Assembly (NCBI GenBank): GCA_002791545.1
Contig: PFXG01000055.1
Location: forward strand, 25,782 to 89,781
From: Zetaproteobacteria bacterium CG_4_9_14_3_um_filter_49_83
GTDB taxonomy: Bacteria; Pseudomonadota; Zetaproteobacteria; Mariprofundales; Mariprofundaceae
Direction of reading: 5' to 3'
DNA: 64,000 nucleotides
In this document: positions 37,560 through 47,113 of the stretch, in pieces
Layout of the letters: each line of letters begins with the position of its first letter
Numbering within the stretch: position 1 is the first letter of the stretch
The notes under the pieces: model-generated
What the model was told of the DNA's origin: nothing
Databases searched by the model: none
Seen by the model: only the letters and a program-made list of their open reading frames with translations
Position numbers and translations under genes: made by a program

Positions 37560-39521
37560 CTATTCTGCTTCGCTCAGCCAGTAGAAACCGTGCGCGGGGA
37601 TGGCCAGCTGGTCGTTGAAAATCGACGGACTTTCACCGCTGCACAGGTCTTTGATATGGCCAAACTTGAAGAAGCCCATCTTGCGCAAAAGCTCTAGGTC
37701 GAGGTGTTGTGCATCAGCATCAAAATTGCCGATAACAAGCACCCGCGAGGAGCGGTTACGGTGATTAACGTGGGCATAGGCCAGCAGATGCGGATTATCC
37801 ATATCGAGCAGTTCACGGCTGTTAAAGTCGGCAAAGGCGGGAATCTCCTTGCGCACGGCAATCAGCTTTTTCAATGCTGTAAAGATGCGGTATTCGACGC
37901 TGCCGGGCTGATTTCTCAGCTCCGCCTTATGCCAGTCAATGGCCGGGCGGTGAATCCAGCGACTATCCTGATGTTTGCTGTCATCCTCCTGATAGCTGTA
38001 GAAGTTGAGCGTGCCGATTTCATCGCCGTAGTAGAGCAGCGGGATACCGCCAAATGAAAGGATCATACTGTTGAGCAGCAGGATGATCTGGATGGCGGTA
38101 TCAATGGCAAGCTCATCACCTGATTCCAGCGCACTTTCCAGTCCGACCAGTGAGGCCAGTGTGCCGGATATGCGAGCATCACCGGTCTTGGCATTCTCGC
38201 CGAACGGTCGTCCGCGCGCCGGTGAATCGGCAAATTTACCGGTGAAATAATCGACAAGGAAACGGCGATGGGCAGTGGGCTCGTAACCGGCCAGGCGGAT
38301 GTCGCTATCATCAAAGCCGAGTCCGATATCGTCATGACAGCGGATATAGTTCAGCCAGGTCGCCCGCTCCAGCTTATCCGGCAGACTCTTGATGCCGCGA
38401 TAGAGCAGTTCGGATTTTTTGGTGGCCACGGCATCCCAGAGCAGCGCCATATAGGTGGCGTTGTAGGCGATTTCACACTCTTTGGCATTGATGGCATCTT
38501 CGCCGAAGTATTTGGTGACCTCGACCGGAGCAACGATGGCTTCAGCAATAAACAGCACACCGGGAGCGGTGACCTGACAGCAATCCTTGAGCAGTTGCAG
38601 AATCAGATGCGCTTCGCGTTCGTTCTGGCAGGTGCTGCCGATTTTTTTCCACAAAAAAGCGACCGCATCCAGACGCAGAATATCGGCCCCGTGATTGGCC
38701 CAATAGAGAATAATGTCGAGCATTTCGATCAGCACCGATGGGTTGCTGTAGTTCAGATCCCACTGGTAACTGTTGAAGGAAGTCATCACCCATTTTTGCA
38801 TGGTTTCATCCCAGGTGAAGTTGCCGGGCGATGTCTCCGGAAAGATTTCCGGCATGGTCTCTTCGAACATGTCGGGCATATCCCGGTTATCAAAGACATA
38901 GTAGTAGTCTTGATACTCCTGCTCGCCATGGCGGGCACGCTGCGCCCAGTCATGCTCCTCTGACGTGTGATTGAGCACCACATCAAGGGTAAGCAGCATC
39001 TCACGCTGATGCATGGCTCCGGCCAGCGCATCGATATCGTCCAGTGTGCCGATTCGTGTATCAATACGCCGGAAATCGCGCACAGCATAGCCGCCGTCAC
39101 TCTTGCCCGGAGGGCAATCGAGCACCGGCATCACATGCACCATATTGATACCGAGCTCTTGCAGATAATGCAGTCTGGATTTCAACCCCTGTAAATTATC
39201 GGCAAAGCCATCGCTGTAGAGCGCCATGCCCACCCAGCGTTGACTGAGGAACCAGTTATGATTTTTCTCGCGTGCAAGGTCTGTCTCGCGCAGTGCATCG
39301 GCACGGGCGATGTATTGATGCGCCATCGTTTCGACCAGCTTCTGCATCTGCTCTTTGAAGTCAGCTCTGCCCCCGTAGAGCAGTTCAAACAGCGAGTGGA
39401 TGGCATAGAAGTTCGCCCCCAGACGGGTATAAAAATAGCGCATGCCGGATTGTTTGATGATCTCCGGGTCGAGCTTAAGCAAGATCTCATTCAGTAGTGA
39501 GTGTGAAACCTGTTCATACAT
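37560..39521 (-). CDS. ams: Amylosucrase (GH13)
   Basis: Splits sucrose, moving glucose onto alpha-glucan and freeing fructose. The GH13 catalytic triad is visible: nucleophile Asp in ILRLDAVAFLWK, acid/base Glu in FIAEAIVA, and third Asp in RCHDDIGLG. The N-terminal helical domain and C-terminal beta domain (ending HGFYWL) fit 653 residues. I start at the ATG at 39521 with GGAGGATCATCCAC upstream; the frame runs on to 39797 but that part overlaps fructokinase in another frame. The gene overlaps the end of fructokinase by 8 bp. Confidence 0.95.
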   Translation of the reverse strand: MYEQVSHSLLNEILLKLDPEIIKQSGMRYFYTRLGANFYAIHSLFELLYGGRADFKEQMQKLVETMAHQYIARADALRETDLAREKNHNWFLSQRWVGMALYSDGFADNLQGLKSRLHYLQELGINMVHVMPVLDCPPGKSDGGYAVRDFRRIDTRIGTLDDIDALAGAMHQREMLLTLDVVLNHTSEEHDWAQRARHGEQEYQDYYYVFDNRDMPDMFEETMPEIFPETSPGNFTWDETMQKWVMTSFNSYQWDLNYSNPSVLIEMLDIILYWANHGADILRLDAVAFLWKKIGSTCQNEREAHLILQLLKDCCQVTAPGVLFIAEAIVAPVEVTKYFGEDAINAKECEIAYNATYMALLWDAVATKKSELLYRGIKSLPDKLERATWLNYIRCHDDIGLGFDDSDIRLAGYEPTAHRRFLVDYFTGKFADSPARGRPFGENAKTGDARISGTLASLVGLESALESGDELAIDTAIQIILLLNSMILSFGGIPLLYYGDEIGTLNFYSYQEDDSKHQDSRWIHRPAIDWHKAELRNQPGSVEYRIFTALKKLIAVRKEIPAFADFNSRELLDMDNPHLLAYAHVNHRNRSSRVLVIGNFDADAQHLDLELLRKMGFFKFGHIKDLCSGESPSIFNDQLAIPAHGFYWLSEAE

Positions 39522-40422
39522 GTGGATGATCCTCCAGACCCCATTGATGGGTGAATTGGCGATAAAATGCCCGCTCATGTGACGTGGCGCCCCGCATGCC
39601 GACCACTGCACTGGCAAAGGCCTGGGCCCGTTGCATGGTGCGATCAAGCGGCCAGTCGAGCAGTTGCCCGGCGAGAAAAACGCTGCAAAAAGCATCTCCG
39701 GCACCGACGGTATCAACCACTGATGATTGCCGTTCCGGTACAACAGTGTGCCAGCTGTGATCAGTCGTGGCGATTGCAGTGGCTCCCCGTTCGCCACCGG
39801 TTAATACGATCTGTCTGCTGATCATCGAACAGACGCAGTGAAGTCGCTCGGCTTCACTGGCCAGATCGGGGTAAATCCCGGCAAGCTCGATCTCATTGAG
39901 CTTGACCCAGTCTGCATCTTGCATCAGCGCAACGATCTGCTCACGTTGCCACCAGGGAGAACGCAGATTAATATCGACAAAGCGGCAGTTATCGACGTCT
40001 GTTGCCAGCCTGGCCAGTGCCGCAGCCGAACACGGACTGCGCAGCGCCAGCGAGCCGTGATAGAGCAACCATTTGCCATCGAGTCGGGGAAAGGCCCGGG
40101 CATCGATAAAGTCGTAGGCCGCATCTGGCTTAATCACATATGTCGGCTCGCCATCGCAGAAGCTGACCTCGACCATGCCGGTCGGATGTTCATCATCCTT
40201 TTGCAGGCCGCTGCAATCCATGCCCCATTCACGCATGGCCGCCTCAATTTGTGCGCCCGGCGCATCATCGCCAATACGCGTCATCATCAGGGGATTCAGG
40301 CCGAAAGCGTGCAAATGCCACGCGACATTGAAGGGGGCACCACCGAGCACCGCGCTGCCGTCAGGAAAACGATCAAACAAAACCTCGCCGAAAATCAGCG
40401 GGCGCATTTTCAGCTCAGTCAT
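39514..40422 (-). CDS. fruK: Fructokinase (PfkB family)
   Basis: 302-residue sugar kinase. The N-terminal GGAPFNVAWHLHAFG sugar-binding region and the C-terminal anion hole and catalytic base motif VDTVGAGDAFCSVF define the PfkB family. Between amylosucrase and sucrose-phosphate phosphatase the likely job is phosphorylating the fructose freed by amylosucrase, closing a sucrose cycle. The start at 40422 shares ATGA with the preceding gene's stop; a GTG two codons upstream is possible. Confidence 0.92.
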   Translation of the reverse strand: MTELKMRPLIFGEVLFDRFPDGSAVLGGAPFNVAWHLHAFGLNPLMMTRIGDDAPGAQIEAAMREWGMDCSGLQKDDEHPTGMVEVSFCDGEPTYVIKPDAAYDFIDARAFPRLDGKWLLYHGSLALRSPCSAAALARLATDVDNCRFVDINLRSPWWQREQIVALMQDADWVKLNEIELAGIYPDLASEAERLHCVCSMISRQIVLTGGERGATAIATTDHSWHTVVPERQSSVVDTVGAGDAFCSVFLAGQLLDWPLDRTMQRAQAFASAVVGMRGATSHERAFYRQFTHQWGLEDHPHV

Positions 40423-41264
40423 GTGCACACCCCCTCAATGAGCGGAATCAGCTCGGGGTGATAGTGCATCACACCCTCAACAATACCGGCGCTGTAATTA
40501 CCGTTCATGCCGAGGAAATTTCCATGCGCCAGATAGAGCTTGTCAGCAGGTGCCGATGTTACAGCGGCACGCACTTCGGCATCGGCGTTGGCAACCAGTA
40601 CCGATGGTACAGTGCTGAGCAGCACATCCAGATCGTTGCCACTGTCGCCAGCAAAGAGGGTCTGCGTTTCAGCAAAGCTCATCTGCTGCATCAGGAAGCG
40701 TATGGCATGCAGCTTATTGGCGGCGGCGGGCAGAATATCGAGCAGGCCCACCTTGTTGAGCTCATCGATACTCCAAATTATATTGGCTTTCACCCCATCC
40801 GCCTGTAAGCGGGCCTGCATCCTGTGGATGATTTCTTGCGGCTCGTGTTCAAGCGGCAGGTAATAACTCAGCTTATGGCTATTCTGTTTCTCAACTTCCT
40901 GTGCCTGCAGCGGCCCGATATCCGATAACATAAGCTGAAGTTGCTCACGGCTCATGCCCTGCCAGTCACCGGCAATCGCATCGCGCCAGGCCTGCAACGG
41001 CTGCCAGTGGTTTTGTTTAATCTGATAAATGGTCGAGCCGACATCAGCAATAGCAAAATCAGGTACGGGGAGCTGGTAAGTGTGAATCGCCGCTTCAATC
41101 AGTTGGCGGTGACGCCCGGAAACATAGGCGAGCAAAATATTCGGCTGACTGACCAGTTGTGCGAAGCGTTGGCGTGCCCCCTCTGATTCCGGCGCTTTAC
41201 CGTTGGGAATCAGTGTTCTGTCCAGATCGGTGCAGAGCAATAATTTTTTTAAGTGTGGGCTCAT
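40419..41264 (-). CDS. spp: Sucrose-6-phosphate phosphatase
   Basis: HAD phosphatase of the sucrose-phosphatase type, removing phosphate from sucrose-6F-phosphate. Motif I is LLCTDLDRTLIPNG (nucleophile and acid/base Asp), the Ser/Thr of motif II lies in YVSGRHRQLIEAA, and the acidic motif IV is FAGDSGNDLDVL. 281 residues. Start and stop overlap the neighbours by ATGA, so translation is coupled to sps and fructokinase. Confidence 0.94.
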   Translation of the reverse strand: MSPHLKKLLLCTDLDRTLIPNGKAPESEGARQRFAQLVSQPNILLAYVSGRHRQLIEAAIHTYQLPVPDFAIADVGSTIYQIKQNHWQPLQAWRDAIAGDWQGMSREQLQLMLSDIGPLQAQEVEKQNSHKLSYYLPLEHEPQEIIHRMQARLQADGVKANIIWSIDELNKVGLLDILPAAANKLHAIRFLMQQMSFAETQTLFAGDSGNDLDVLLSTVPSVLVANADAEVRAAVTSAPADKLYLAHGNFLGMNGNYSAGIVEGVMHYHPELIPLIEGVCT

Positions 41265-43414
41265 GTGCGGGCTCTTTTGCCGGTGTTGAAAAAGTCAAAG
41301 TGTTCGACGGCTTCGATGATGCCGGCGGCATAACGGCCTTCGGCGAAGTAGATTTTTTCGACTTCGGCCAGTTCGGATAACTCCTCATCGTGGCGATTGC
41401 CGACCACCACAGCGCGCATATTGCCACGCATCATATCTTCATCGGCCCCCGTACCGCCTGCAACCAGCAGGTTCTCCAGCGGGATATCCAGTTGTTCGGC
41501 AGCCCAGCGCAAGGCATAACCCTTGGAAGCACGGTAGGGGAGAATGTCGAGAAACTGCCCGTGTGAGAATGTTACGTTGACCGTTTGCTCATGTTGCAGC
41601 AATAAGCGATGGATGCTCAGAATGTCAGGGGCCACGGCCGGATCGATAAAATAACTGATCTTAAATGGCGTCTGGCACTCTTTGCCTTGCATCTCAAGGC
41701 CGGGAACCTCTTGCAGCAGTTCAACCAGATCCCGTCGATGCCAGCGATGGTTGATATGTCTGCTCCAGACTGAGTCACGGGTCAGATTAGGCGCATAGTA
41801 AATCTCTGTTCCCAAGCTGGTAATTAACAGATCGGGTTGGGCTATACGGTATTTGCGCAACACACTCAGGGCACTCTGAAGGTTTCTGCCGGTTGCAACG
41901 CCGAAGCTCACTTTTTTGCGATGTTTCTGCATCATGCTGGTAAATTGCGCTAACGATTCGGGGTCGCCGAGCAGATTCTGATCCAGATCGGTGATGATCG
42001 CCGTATCACGGTAGAGCATCGGTTTGGTGATAAGCTCCATCCGTTTGACCGGTTCAGTCTGTTCAATTAACGGCCGTATCATATCCAGATACTTCTCCAC
42101 ATGGGCCGACCATGAATAGTGACGCTTCACCCCCTTGATGCCGTTACGGGCAAAGGTTTTCCAGATCTTTTTATCTTCAAGAATTTCAATTAGTACGCTG
42201 GCAATGGCAGCGGTATCCAGAGGATCAACAAGGCGTCCGTTTTCACAGTTGCCGATAATATCAATCGGGCCACCATCCTCGGTCGCTACAATCGGCACAC
42301 CGCATGCGGCTGCTTCAGTGAGGGTCAAGCCAAACGGTTCGGTGAGTGCCGGATTGATAAAAATACCCCCGGATAGTGCTGTAAGCCTGAAGAGTTGTGG
42401 CACCTCATCGGCTTTATGATGTTTAGGAAAGGCCACTTTGCCGTAGAGATCGTATTGATCGATGGTCATCAGGATGCTCGTTAACACCTCCTGTGCGCCT
42501 GCATCCATGCTATGAATGTCATCCCGGTTACCGGCAACGATCACCAGATTGGCAAGTTGCTGTAACCTGGCTGACTGCCCGTAAGCCTCAACCAGTGTGG
42601 TTATGTTTTTTCGCGGGTCAGGTCTGGAGAGGGCAAGAATGATCGGCTTGTTCGCATCTTTGAGAAAGCGTCGCAGCTCTGCGGCAATATTGCTCTTATC
42701 TTCATCGCCGGTAGCCGGGAAGAATTTGTCGAGGTCCGTGCCGGGTGGCACAACGCGCATCTGATCCGGCTGATAGTAGTCGTAAACGGCGTATTGCTCC
42801 TCAATCTCCTGACTGGTACTGACCACCACGCGGGAAGCTACGCCAAGCGTTCGCTCTTCCGCATTTATGCGACGGCTCATGCAGTAAGTTGTTTCAATCT
42901 GTTCACGCGTGATGCCGCTGGCGAGCAGACGTTTGCGTTTGCTGCGGCCCAGCGAGTGACCGGTATGCACCAGTGGCACACCCAGCAGGCTGCACAGTTG
43001 AGTGCCGATCAGTCCGGCATCGGCGTAATGGCTGTGAATAATATGCGGCAAACGGGGCTGTTCGTGCAGGTAGATCAGCGTATTATCGGCAAAGGTTTCG
43101 AGACTATCCCAAAGCTGTTCTTTGGCCAGATAACCCGGTTCGCCGCATTCGATACGAACAATGCGGGCATTTTCCGACAGCGGTTCAATAATTTCAGCAT
43201 AATCATTGCTCAGTAGAGGGTCGACAACTCTGCGTGTAATCAGATCAACATGCCCGACCTCGGGCCGCTCGGCCAGCGCCCGGGCAAGCTCGACGACATA
43301 CTTGGTCTGGCCACCGGTATCCGCGTCGCGGCCCAGTTCCAGATCATCCGCCCGAATCAGTCCGTGCGGACTGATCAGAACAATGTAGAGATTTGAGAAT
43401 AGATCAGTTGTCAT
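41261..43414 (-). CDS. sps: Sucrose-phosphate synthase with C-terminal phosphatase-like domain
   Basis: Transfers glucose from UDP-glucose to fructose-6-phosphate. Residues about 1-470 form a GT4 glycosyltransferase (SPHGLIRADDLELGRDADTGGQ at the N-terminus, ALSRPDPRKN, PALTEPFGLTLTEAAACG with the two Glu). Residues about 475-715 form a second HAD/SPP-like domain (IITDLDQNLLGD), where DxD is DLDQN instead of DLDxT, so its own phosphatase activity is doubtful. 717 residues. First sucrose-specific gene of the operon; ectA-like gene ends 29 bp upstream. Confidence 0.95.
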   Translation of the reverse strand: MTTDLFSNLYIVLISPHGLIRADDLELGRDADTGGQTKYVVELARALAERPEVGHVDLITRRVVDPLLSNDYAEIIEPLSENARIVRIECGEPGYLAKEQLWDSLETFADNTLIYLHEQPRLPHIIHSHYADAGLIGTQLCSLLGVPLVHTGHSLGRSKRKRLLASGITREQIETTYCMSRRINAEERTLGVASRVVVSTSQEIEEQYAVYDYYQPDQMRVVPPGTDLDKFFPATGDEDKSNIAAELRRFLKDANKPIILALSRPDPRKNITTLVEAYGQSARLQQLANLVIVAGNRDDIHSMDAGAQEVLTSILMTIDQYDLYGKVAFPKHHKADEVPQLFRLTALSGGIFINPALTEPFGLTLTEAAACGVPIVATEDGGPIDIIGNCENGRLVDPLDTAAIASVLIEILEDKKIWKTFARNGIKGVKRHYSWSAHVEKYLDMIRPLIEQTEPVKRMELITKPMLYRDTAIITDLDQNLLGDPESLAQFTSMMQKHRKKVSFGVATGRNLQSALSVLRKYRIAQPDLLITSLGTEIYYAPNLTRDSVWSRHINHRWHRRDLVELLQEVPGLEMQGKECQTPFKISYFIDPAVAPDILSIHRLLLQHEQTVNVTFSHGQFLDILPYRASKGYALRWAAEQLDIPLENLLVAGGTGADEDMMRGNMRAVVVGNRHDEELSELAEVEKIYFAEGRYAAGIIEAVEHFDFFNTGKRART

Positions 43415-43443
43415 GTTTCACCTCTTTAGCTTTAATGAAGTTA

Positions 43444-43989
43444 TTATCTCCCAATTAAAGTTTTACTTATCGAATTGATCGGGCCCACGCGAATCAGCTT
43501 GCTCTGTTTATGATGTGCTTCATCGAACATGGTAGCAGCAGATAGCAGTGATTTACCCAGAAATGTATTGCATTCTCTGGCCAGAGAATGAAATAAGGCG
43601 CATGCAGCTGCATTGGATGGGCTAACCGTGGCTTCAATATTGCGTATACGTTTCAGATGGTGCAGCGAAAGCAGATTTCTGAGCATTTGCTTGGCCACAC
43701 CGCATTGGCGGAATGGCTGATCAACCGCCATCTGCCAGATAAATAGTGTATCGCGGCGTTCGGGAGGGCTATAGGCAATAATAAAAGCGATGACGACACC
43801 GTTTGCTTCAGCCACCACACAGGTCGAAGCAAAGTGTTCACAGAAGCTCAGATAGCAGAACCGGGAGTTTACATCCAGCGGAGCACAGCACTTCACAAGT
43901 GCATGAATAGCGGATACATCACCAACATCTGGTGAGCGGAAGGACAAACGGCCTGCTTCTTCAGGTTTTACAATCTTACCAGTAAGCAT
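43444..43989 (-). CDS. ectA: EctA-like L-2,4-diaminobutyrate acetyltransferase
   Basis: 181-residue GNAT enzyme with strong EctA hallmarks: APLDVNSRFCYLSFCEHF, CVVAEANGVVIAFIIAYSPPERRDTLFIWQMAVD, acetyl-CoA loop RQCGVAKQMLRNLL, and the ATVSPSNAAACALFHSLAR segment. EctA makes N-gamma-acetyl-diaminobutyrate, normally turned into ectoine by EctC. No ectB or ectC lies in the window. It sits 29 bp upstream of sps on the same strand and so appears to lead the sucrose operon. The start codon has only a weak ribosome binding site. Confidence 0.88.
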   Translation of the reverse strand: MLTGKIVKPEEAGRLSFRSPDVGDVSAIHALVKCCAPLDVNSRFCYLSFCEHFASTCVVAEANGVVIAFIIAYSPPERRDTLFIWQMAVDQPFRQCGVAKQMLRNLLSLHHLKRIRNIEATVSPSNAAACALFHSLARECNTFLGKSLLSAATMFDEAHHKQSKLIRVGPINSISKTLIGR

Positions 43990-44072
43990 TACAGGCGACC
44001 CTAGGCGCTAACGCCTGAAATGCAAATCAGGGCAGGAGACTGTTGTGTAAAGCTCACATGTGTTTTTTGAAA

Positions 44073-45698
44073 TTAACGCTGTGAAATTGGCAGGTAGATT
44101 TTAAATGTTGTCCCTTTGCCAACCACGCTGCCGACCTCGATAACGCCCTGATGTGATTCAATCGTGCCGAAGGCCATGGCCAGTCCTAAGCCGGTTCCTT
44201 TGCCGACCGGTTTGGTAGTAAAGAATGGGTCAAATATTTTTTGCAATACGTGTTCAGCAATGCCATGGCCGGAATCTGTAAGGGTTATGCAGGCATAGTG
44301 CGGGAATGTAAATTTGGGATTGTGTTTTCTAAGGTTCGCGTTGGCTTCAATGGGCTGTAAAGTCAGCCTGATTTCTTTTTTCGCGGCATCAAGAACAGCA
44401 TCTCTGGCATTATTCAGAAGGTTCAGCAGCACTTGCTGAAGTTGGATCGGGTTACCATTGATGCACAAGTCATCGTTTGTAATCTCAGTGTTAAATTCAA
44501 TAAATGAAGGAATCGCCGTTGAATGTAACTTGAGTGATTCCCTGACCAGTGCCGTAAGCTGAACCTCTTTCATTTTAATTTCTTCATTGCGTGAGAATGC
44601 GAGAAGTTGCCGGATCATCTCGGCTGCATCAAAGCCGCGTTGTTCGATAGAATCGATTAATTCAACAGCTTTTTTGTTGTCGCTCACTAATTCTTTAGCG
44701 AAAAACGTGTTGGCGGTAATTGAGGTCAGAAGATTGTTAAAGTCATGGGCGAAGCCACCGATAAGGGTTCCCAGAGCCTCCATTTTTTGCGCTTGCTGGA
44801 ACTGCCGCATCAGGTTTTCATATTCAGTCATATCACGCACAGAGACGATGACTTTCTGCTCGGTCCCGACCATGACCGGATTCAAGCTGATGCTAACCGG
44901 AAATATTTCGCCGTTCTTTTTGCGGGCGCTCAATCTGCGGCCTTCTGCCATGGTTCGTGAAACGGGTGATCGCAGATAATTCTCAACCTGTGCGGCGTGA
45001 CCGGCACGGTTGTTTTCAGGCACGAGTTCTTCGACTGAATGGCCCAGAATTTCATCGATGGTATAGCCAAAAACGTCTTCAGTGCCGGGATTGGCGATTT
45101 CAATGATGCCCCGGTTATCTGTAATATAAACGGCATCGGGCATGGACAATAGCAGTTGCAAGAACTTGTTTTTTTCTGCCCTGATGGTTTCGGTTGCCTG
45201 TTGGACTTCATTTTTAAGTTCGGCGAGATGATCTTCGTTGATGCGACAAAGTCTGATGGCTTTTGCAAAGTTGCGCATGACCGGATAAAACATTTGAGTC
45301 ACCGGCATTTCCGGTGTCAGTACCTCCGGAGCCAGTAGCAATACACCGCCCTCGTGAGCAGCTGGCAACCAGATCGAGTTCCTGGTCAGGCTGCATCCGG
45401 CACAAAAATCGGACAGATCAGGGTTTACGAGTACGCGTTGAGCAAATTCAGCCGGAAAGGATATGACGTACCCGATCTTCGGCAGTGAGGCATTGCCACC
45501 AATCATTGATGTGATGCGATACGTTTGTTGCTCAGGCTCTTTGTCGCTGCTTTGTAGAGAGAAATAGATACCTACAGAATAGCCGGTATGAAACATCAGC
45601 TTTTGGATGAATTTACTCACCAGAGGCTCAACTTTGTTTTCGCCGCCGATGACGATCGTCAGGTCATAGAGAACTGAAAGGATATGTTCCTGCTTCAT
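44073..45698 (-). CDS. Sensor histidine kinase (GAF-like, PAS)
   Basis: 541 residues, apparently soluble. N-terminal 1-165 looks GAF-like and includes CAGCSL; a PAS domain follows ([21 protein letters not shown] to [10 protein letters not shown]), then HisKA with [13 protein letters not shown] and HATPase ([28 protein letters not shown]). No receiver domain, so its regulator lies elsewhere. The start overlaps the FIST gene stop by ATGA, indicating that the FIST protein provides its sensory input. Confidence 0.9.
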   Translation of the reverse strand: MKQEHILSVLYDLTIVIGGENKVEPLVSKFIQKLMFHTGYSVGIYFSLQSSDKEPEQQTYRITSMIGGNASLPKIGYVISFPAEFAQRVLVNPDLSDFCAGCSLTRNSIWLPAAHEGGVLLLAPEVLTPEMPVTQMFYPVMRNFAKAIRLCRINEDHLAELKNEVQQATETIRAEKNKFLQLLLSMPDAVYITDNRGIIEIANPGTEDVFGYTIDEILGHSVEELVPENNRAGHAAQVENYLRSPVSRTMAEGRRLSARKKNGEIFPVSISLNPVMVGTEQKVIVSVRDMTEYENLMRQFQQAQKMEALGTLIGGFAHDFNNLLTSITANTFFAKELVSDNKKAVELIDSIEQRGFDAAEMIRQLLAFSRNEEIKMKEVQLTALVRESLKLHSTAIPSFIEFNTEITNDDLCINGNPIQLQQVLLNLLNNARDAVLDAAKKEIRLTLQPIEANANLRKHNPKFTFPHYACITLTDSGHGIAEHVLQKIFDPFFTTKPVGKGTGLGLAMAFGTIESHQGVIEVGSVVGKGTTFKIYLPISQR

Positions 45699-46858
45699 GA
45701 TAAATCGTCACCTTCTTTTTGCTCTGGCCACTGAACGAAAAGCACTGCGCCATTGTGGAACTCAGGGTAACTGCCATGGCTGGTGCAACCAATCTCGCCA
45801 AGACTGAGAGCTCCCGTGATATCGCCAAGGAAATGATGCACTTCGTTTAATTCGCGGCTTGCCTGCTCCAGACCAAGATGCAGTCGCCTGCCGGCGCAGT
45901 AGAAACAGAGTTCCGATCCGCCCAGTCTGAATGAGACGGTTTGTGCCAGATTTTTGGCTGATGACATGAGCTGCTCTGCCGGGGCTTTTAGCAAGGTGAG
46001 AATCGAGTTCTCGGGAATTTCACCGATACAATAAATATCACCAGCCTCATTGAGTCCGACAGGAATCCTGACCAGTGTTTGCCCATTACCTTTGGCAATA
46101 CCAAACGGGAAATGAACAGCTTTTTCATAAAAATTTTCGGCGTTTATTTCGAGCCCGTATTCATTTTTTGCCAGCAAACAATATGATTCGAAAGCGGCTT
46201 CCCAGTTGACCGAATGAATGCAGTTACCCTCGGTTGATGTTGCCATATAGGTGCTTTCTGATGAGCTGTAACCATGTCGCAGTAAACCACCAGCATGTTC
46301 TTTCAGCGCCAGAGCCAGAACACCATCGCGGTAGGTGTTGGCGTCGTCAAACAGGCAATCCATCGGTTTGAAGCTTTCACTTCCGGCATTGGCGCCGGAA
46401 TAAGCAACGCGACTACCCAGTTTCAAATACAGCGCGTTGAGAATGGATGAAATGTTCGGGATCAGCGCATCAAAGATGATCATTAAGGCGCCTTTCGTTG
46501 CATCAAGCCCCTCTTCAAGCGTGTCACCGAGGGCGGCTACATGTTCAATCAGTTCGAGTTCTCTGTCTTTACCGTGGCTGATGCCATGCATAATCAGATA
46601 TTCAGGCATTGGGTTCATGCGAATGAATAAGGTGCCGTTTTTGGTGAATGTTGAATCAACAATCAACTCAGGGAAAACCGCACCGACAAGCGGCACGTCA
46701 CTTGCCGAACAGATCTTCTGAAGATCTGCAATAGCAGCAAGATCAGCTTCAGCGACCAAAGCTAAAACACCGCAATTCGGCCAGTTCGCTTTCCAGCCCC
46801 TGACAAGCTGTTGGGGCGAGTGCTGCTTCATGTCAGGAAAATAGTGGTATTCAGACAT
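45695..46858 (-). CDS. FIST domain sensory protein
   Basis: 387 residues with FIST N (PLVGAVFPELIVDSTFTKNG; LMIIFDALIPNISSILNALY; YSGANAGSESF) and FIST C (the WEAAFESYCLL and HFPFGIAKGNGQTLVRIPVGLNEAGDI parts). FIST proteins are thought to sense small ligands, perhaps amino acids. It is translationally coupled to the downstream PAS kinase. C-terminal CTSHGSYPEFHNGAVLFV resembles the end of known FIST C domains. Confidence 0.88.
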   Translation of the reverse strand: MSEYHYFPDMKQHSPQQLVRGWKANWPNCGVLALVAEADLAAIADLQKICSASDVPLVGAVFPELIVDSTFTKNGTLFIRMNPMPEYLIMHGISHGKDRELELIEHVAALGDTLEEGLDATKGALMIIFDALIPNISSILNALYLKLGSRVAYSGANAGSESFKPMDCLFDDANTYRDGVLALALKEHAGGLLRHGYSSSESTYMATSTEGNCIHSVNWEAAFESYCLLAKNEYGLEINAENFYEKAVHFPFGIAKGNGQTLVRIPVGLNEAGDIYCIGEIPENSILTLLKAPAEQLMSSAKNLAQTVSFRLGGSELCFYCAGRRLHLGLEQASRELNEVHHFLGDITGALSLGEIGCTSHGSYPEFHNGAVLFVQWPEQKEGDDLS

Positions 46859-47113
46859 GCTGGCGACAAGTGTGATAATTGGTTTTTGTGCCGATTTTCA
46901 TGATTTGCAAGGGTAAACGTATCCTCAGATAATTGAAAGTTTCACCATGGGAGCAGTAAGCTTCAGCGCTGTCTGGAGCAATGGCGGGCTGGCCGGGAAT
47001 CAGCCATACCCGATGGAAATACGAAAGCGGACAGGATTATCGGGGCCTCAGGCGTGCGTCTGCTTGTTTGTTTGCTGCCGGGCTATTCCTGAATCCGGGG
47101 GAATGTGCTAGTA

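Noticed and set aside
38268..38963. 231-residue plus-strand frame opposite amylosucrase
   Set aside because: Antisense to conserved catalytic motifs; no start signal.
37560..39797. Longer 745-residue amylosucrase start at 39797
   Set aside because: The extra N-terminal 92 residues run through the fructokinase gene, lack family similarity, and an ideal ribosome binding site precedes 39521.
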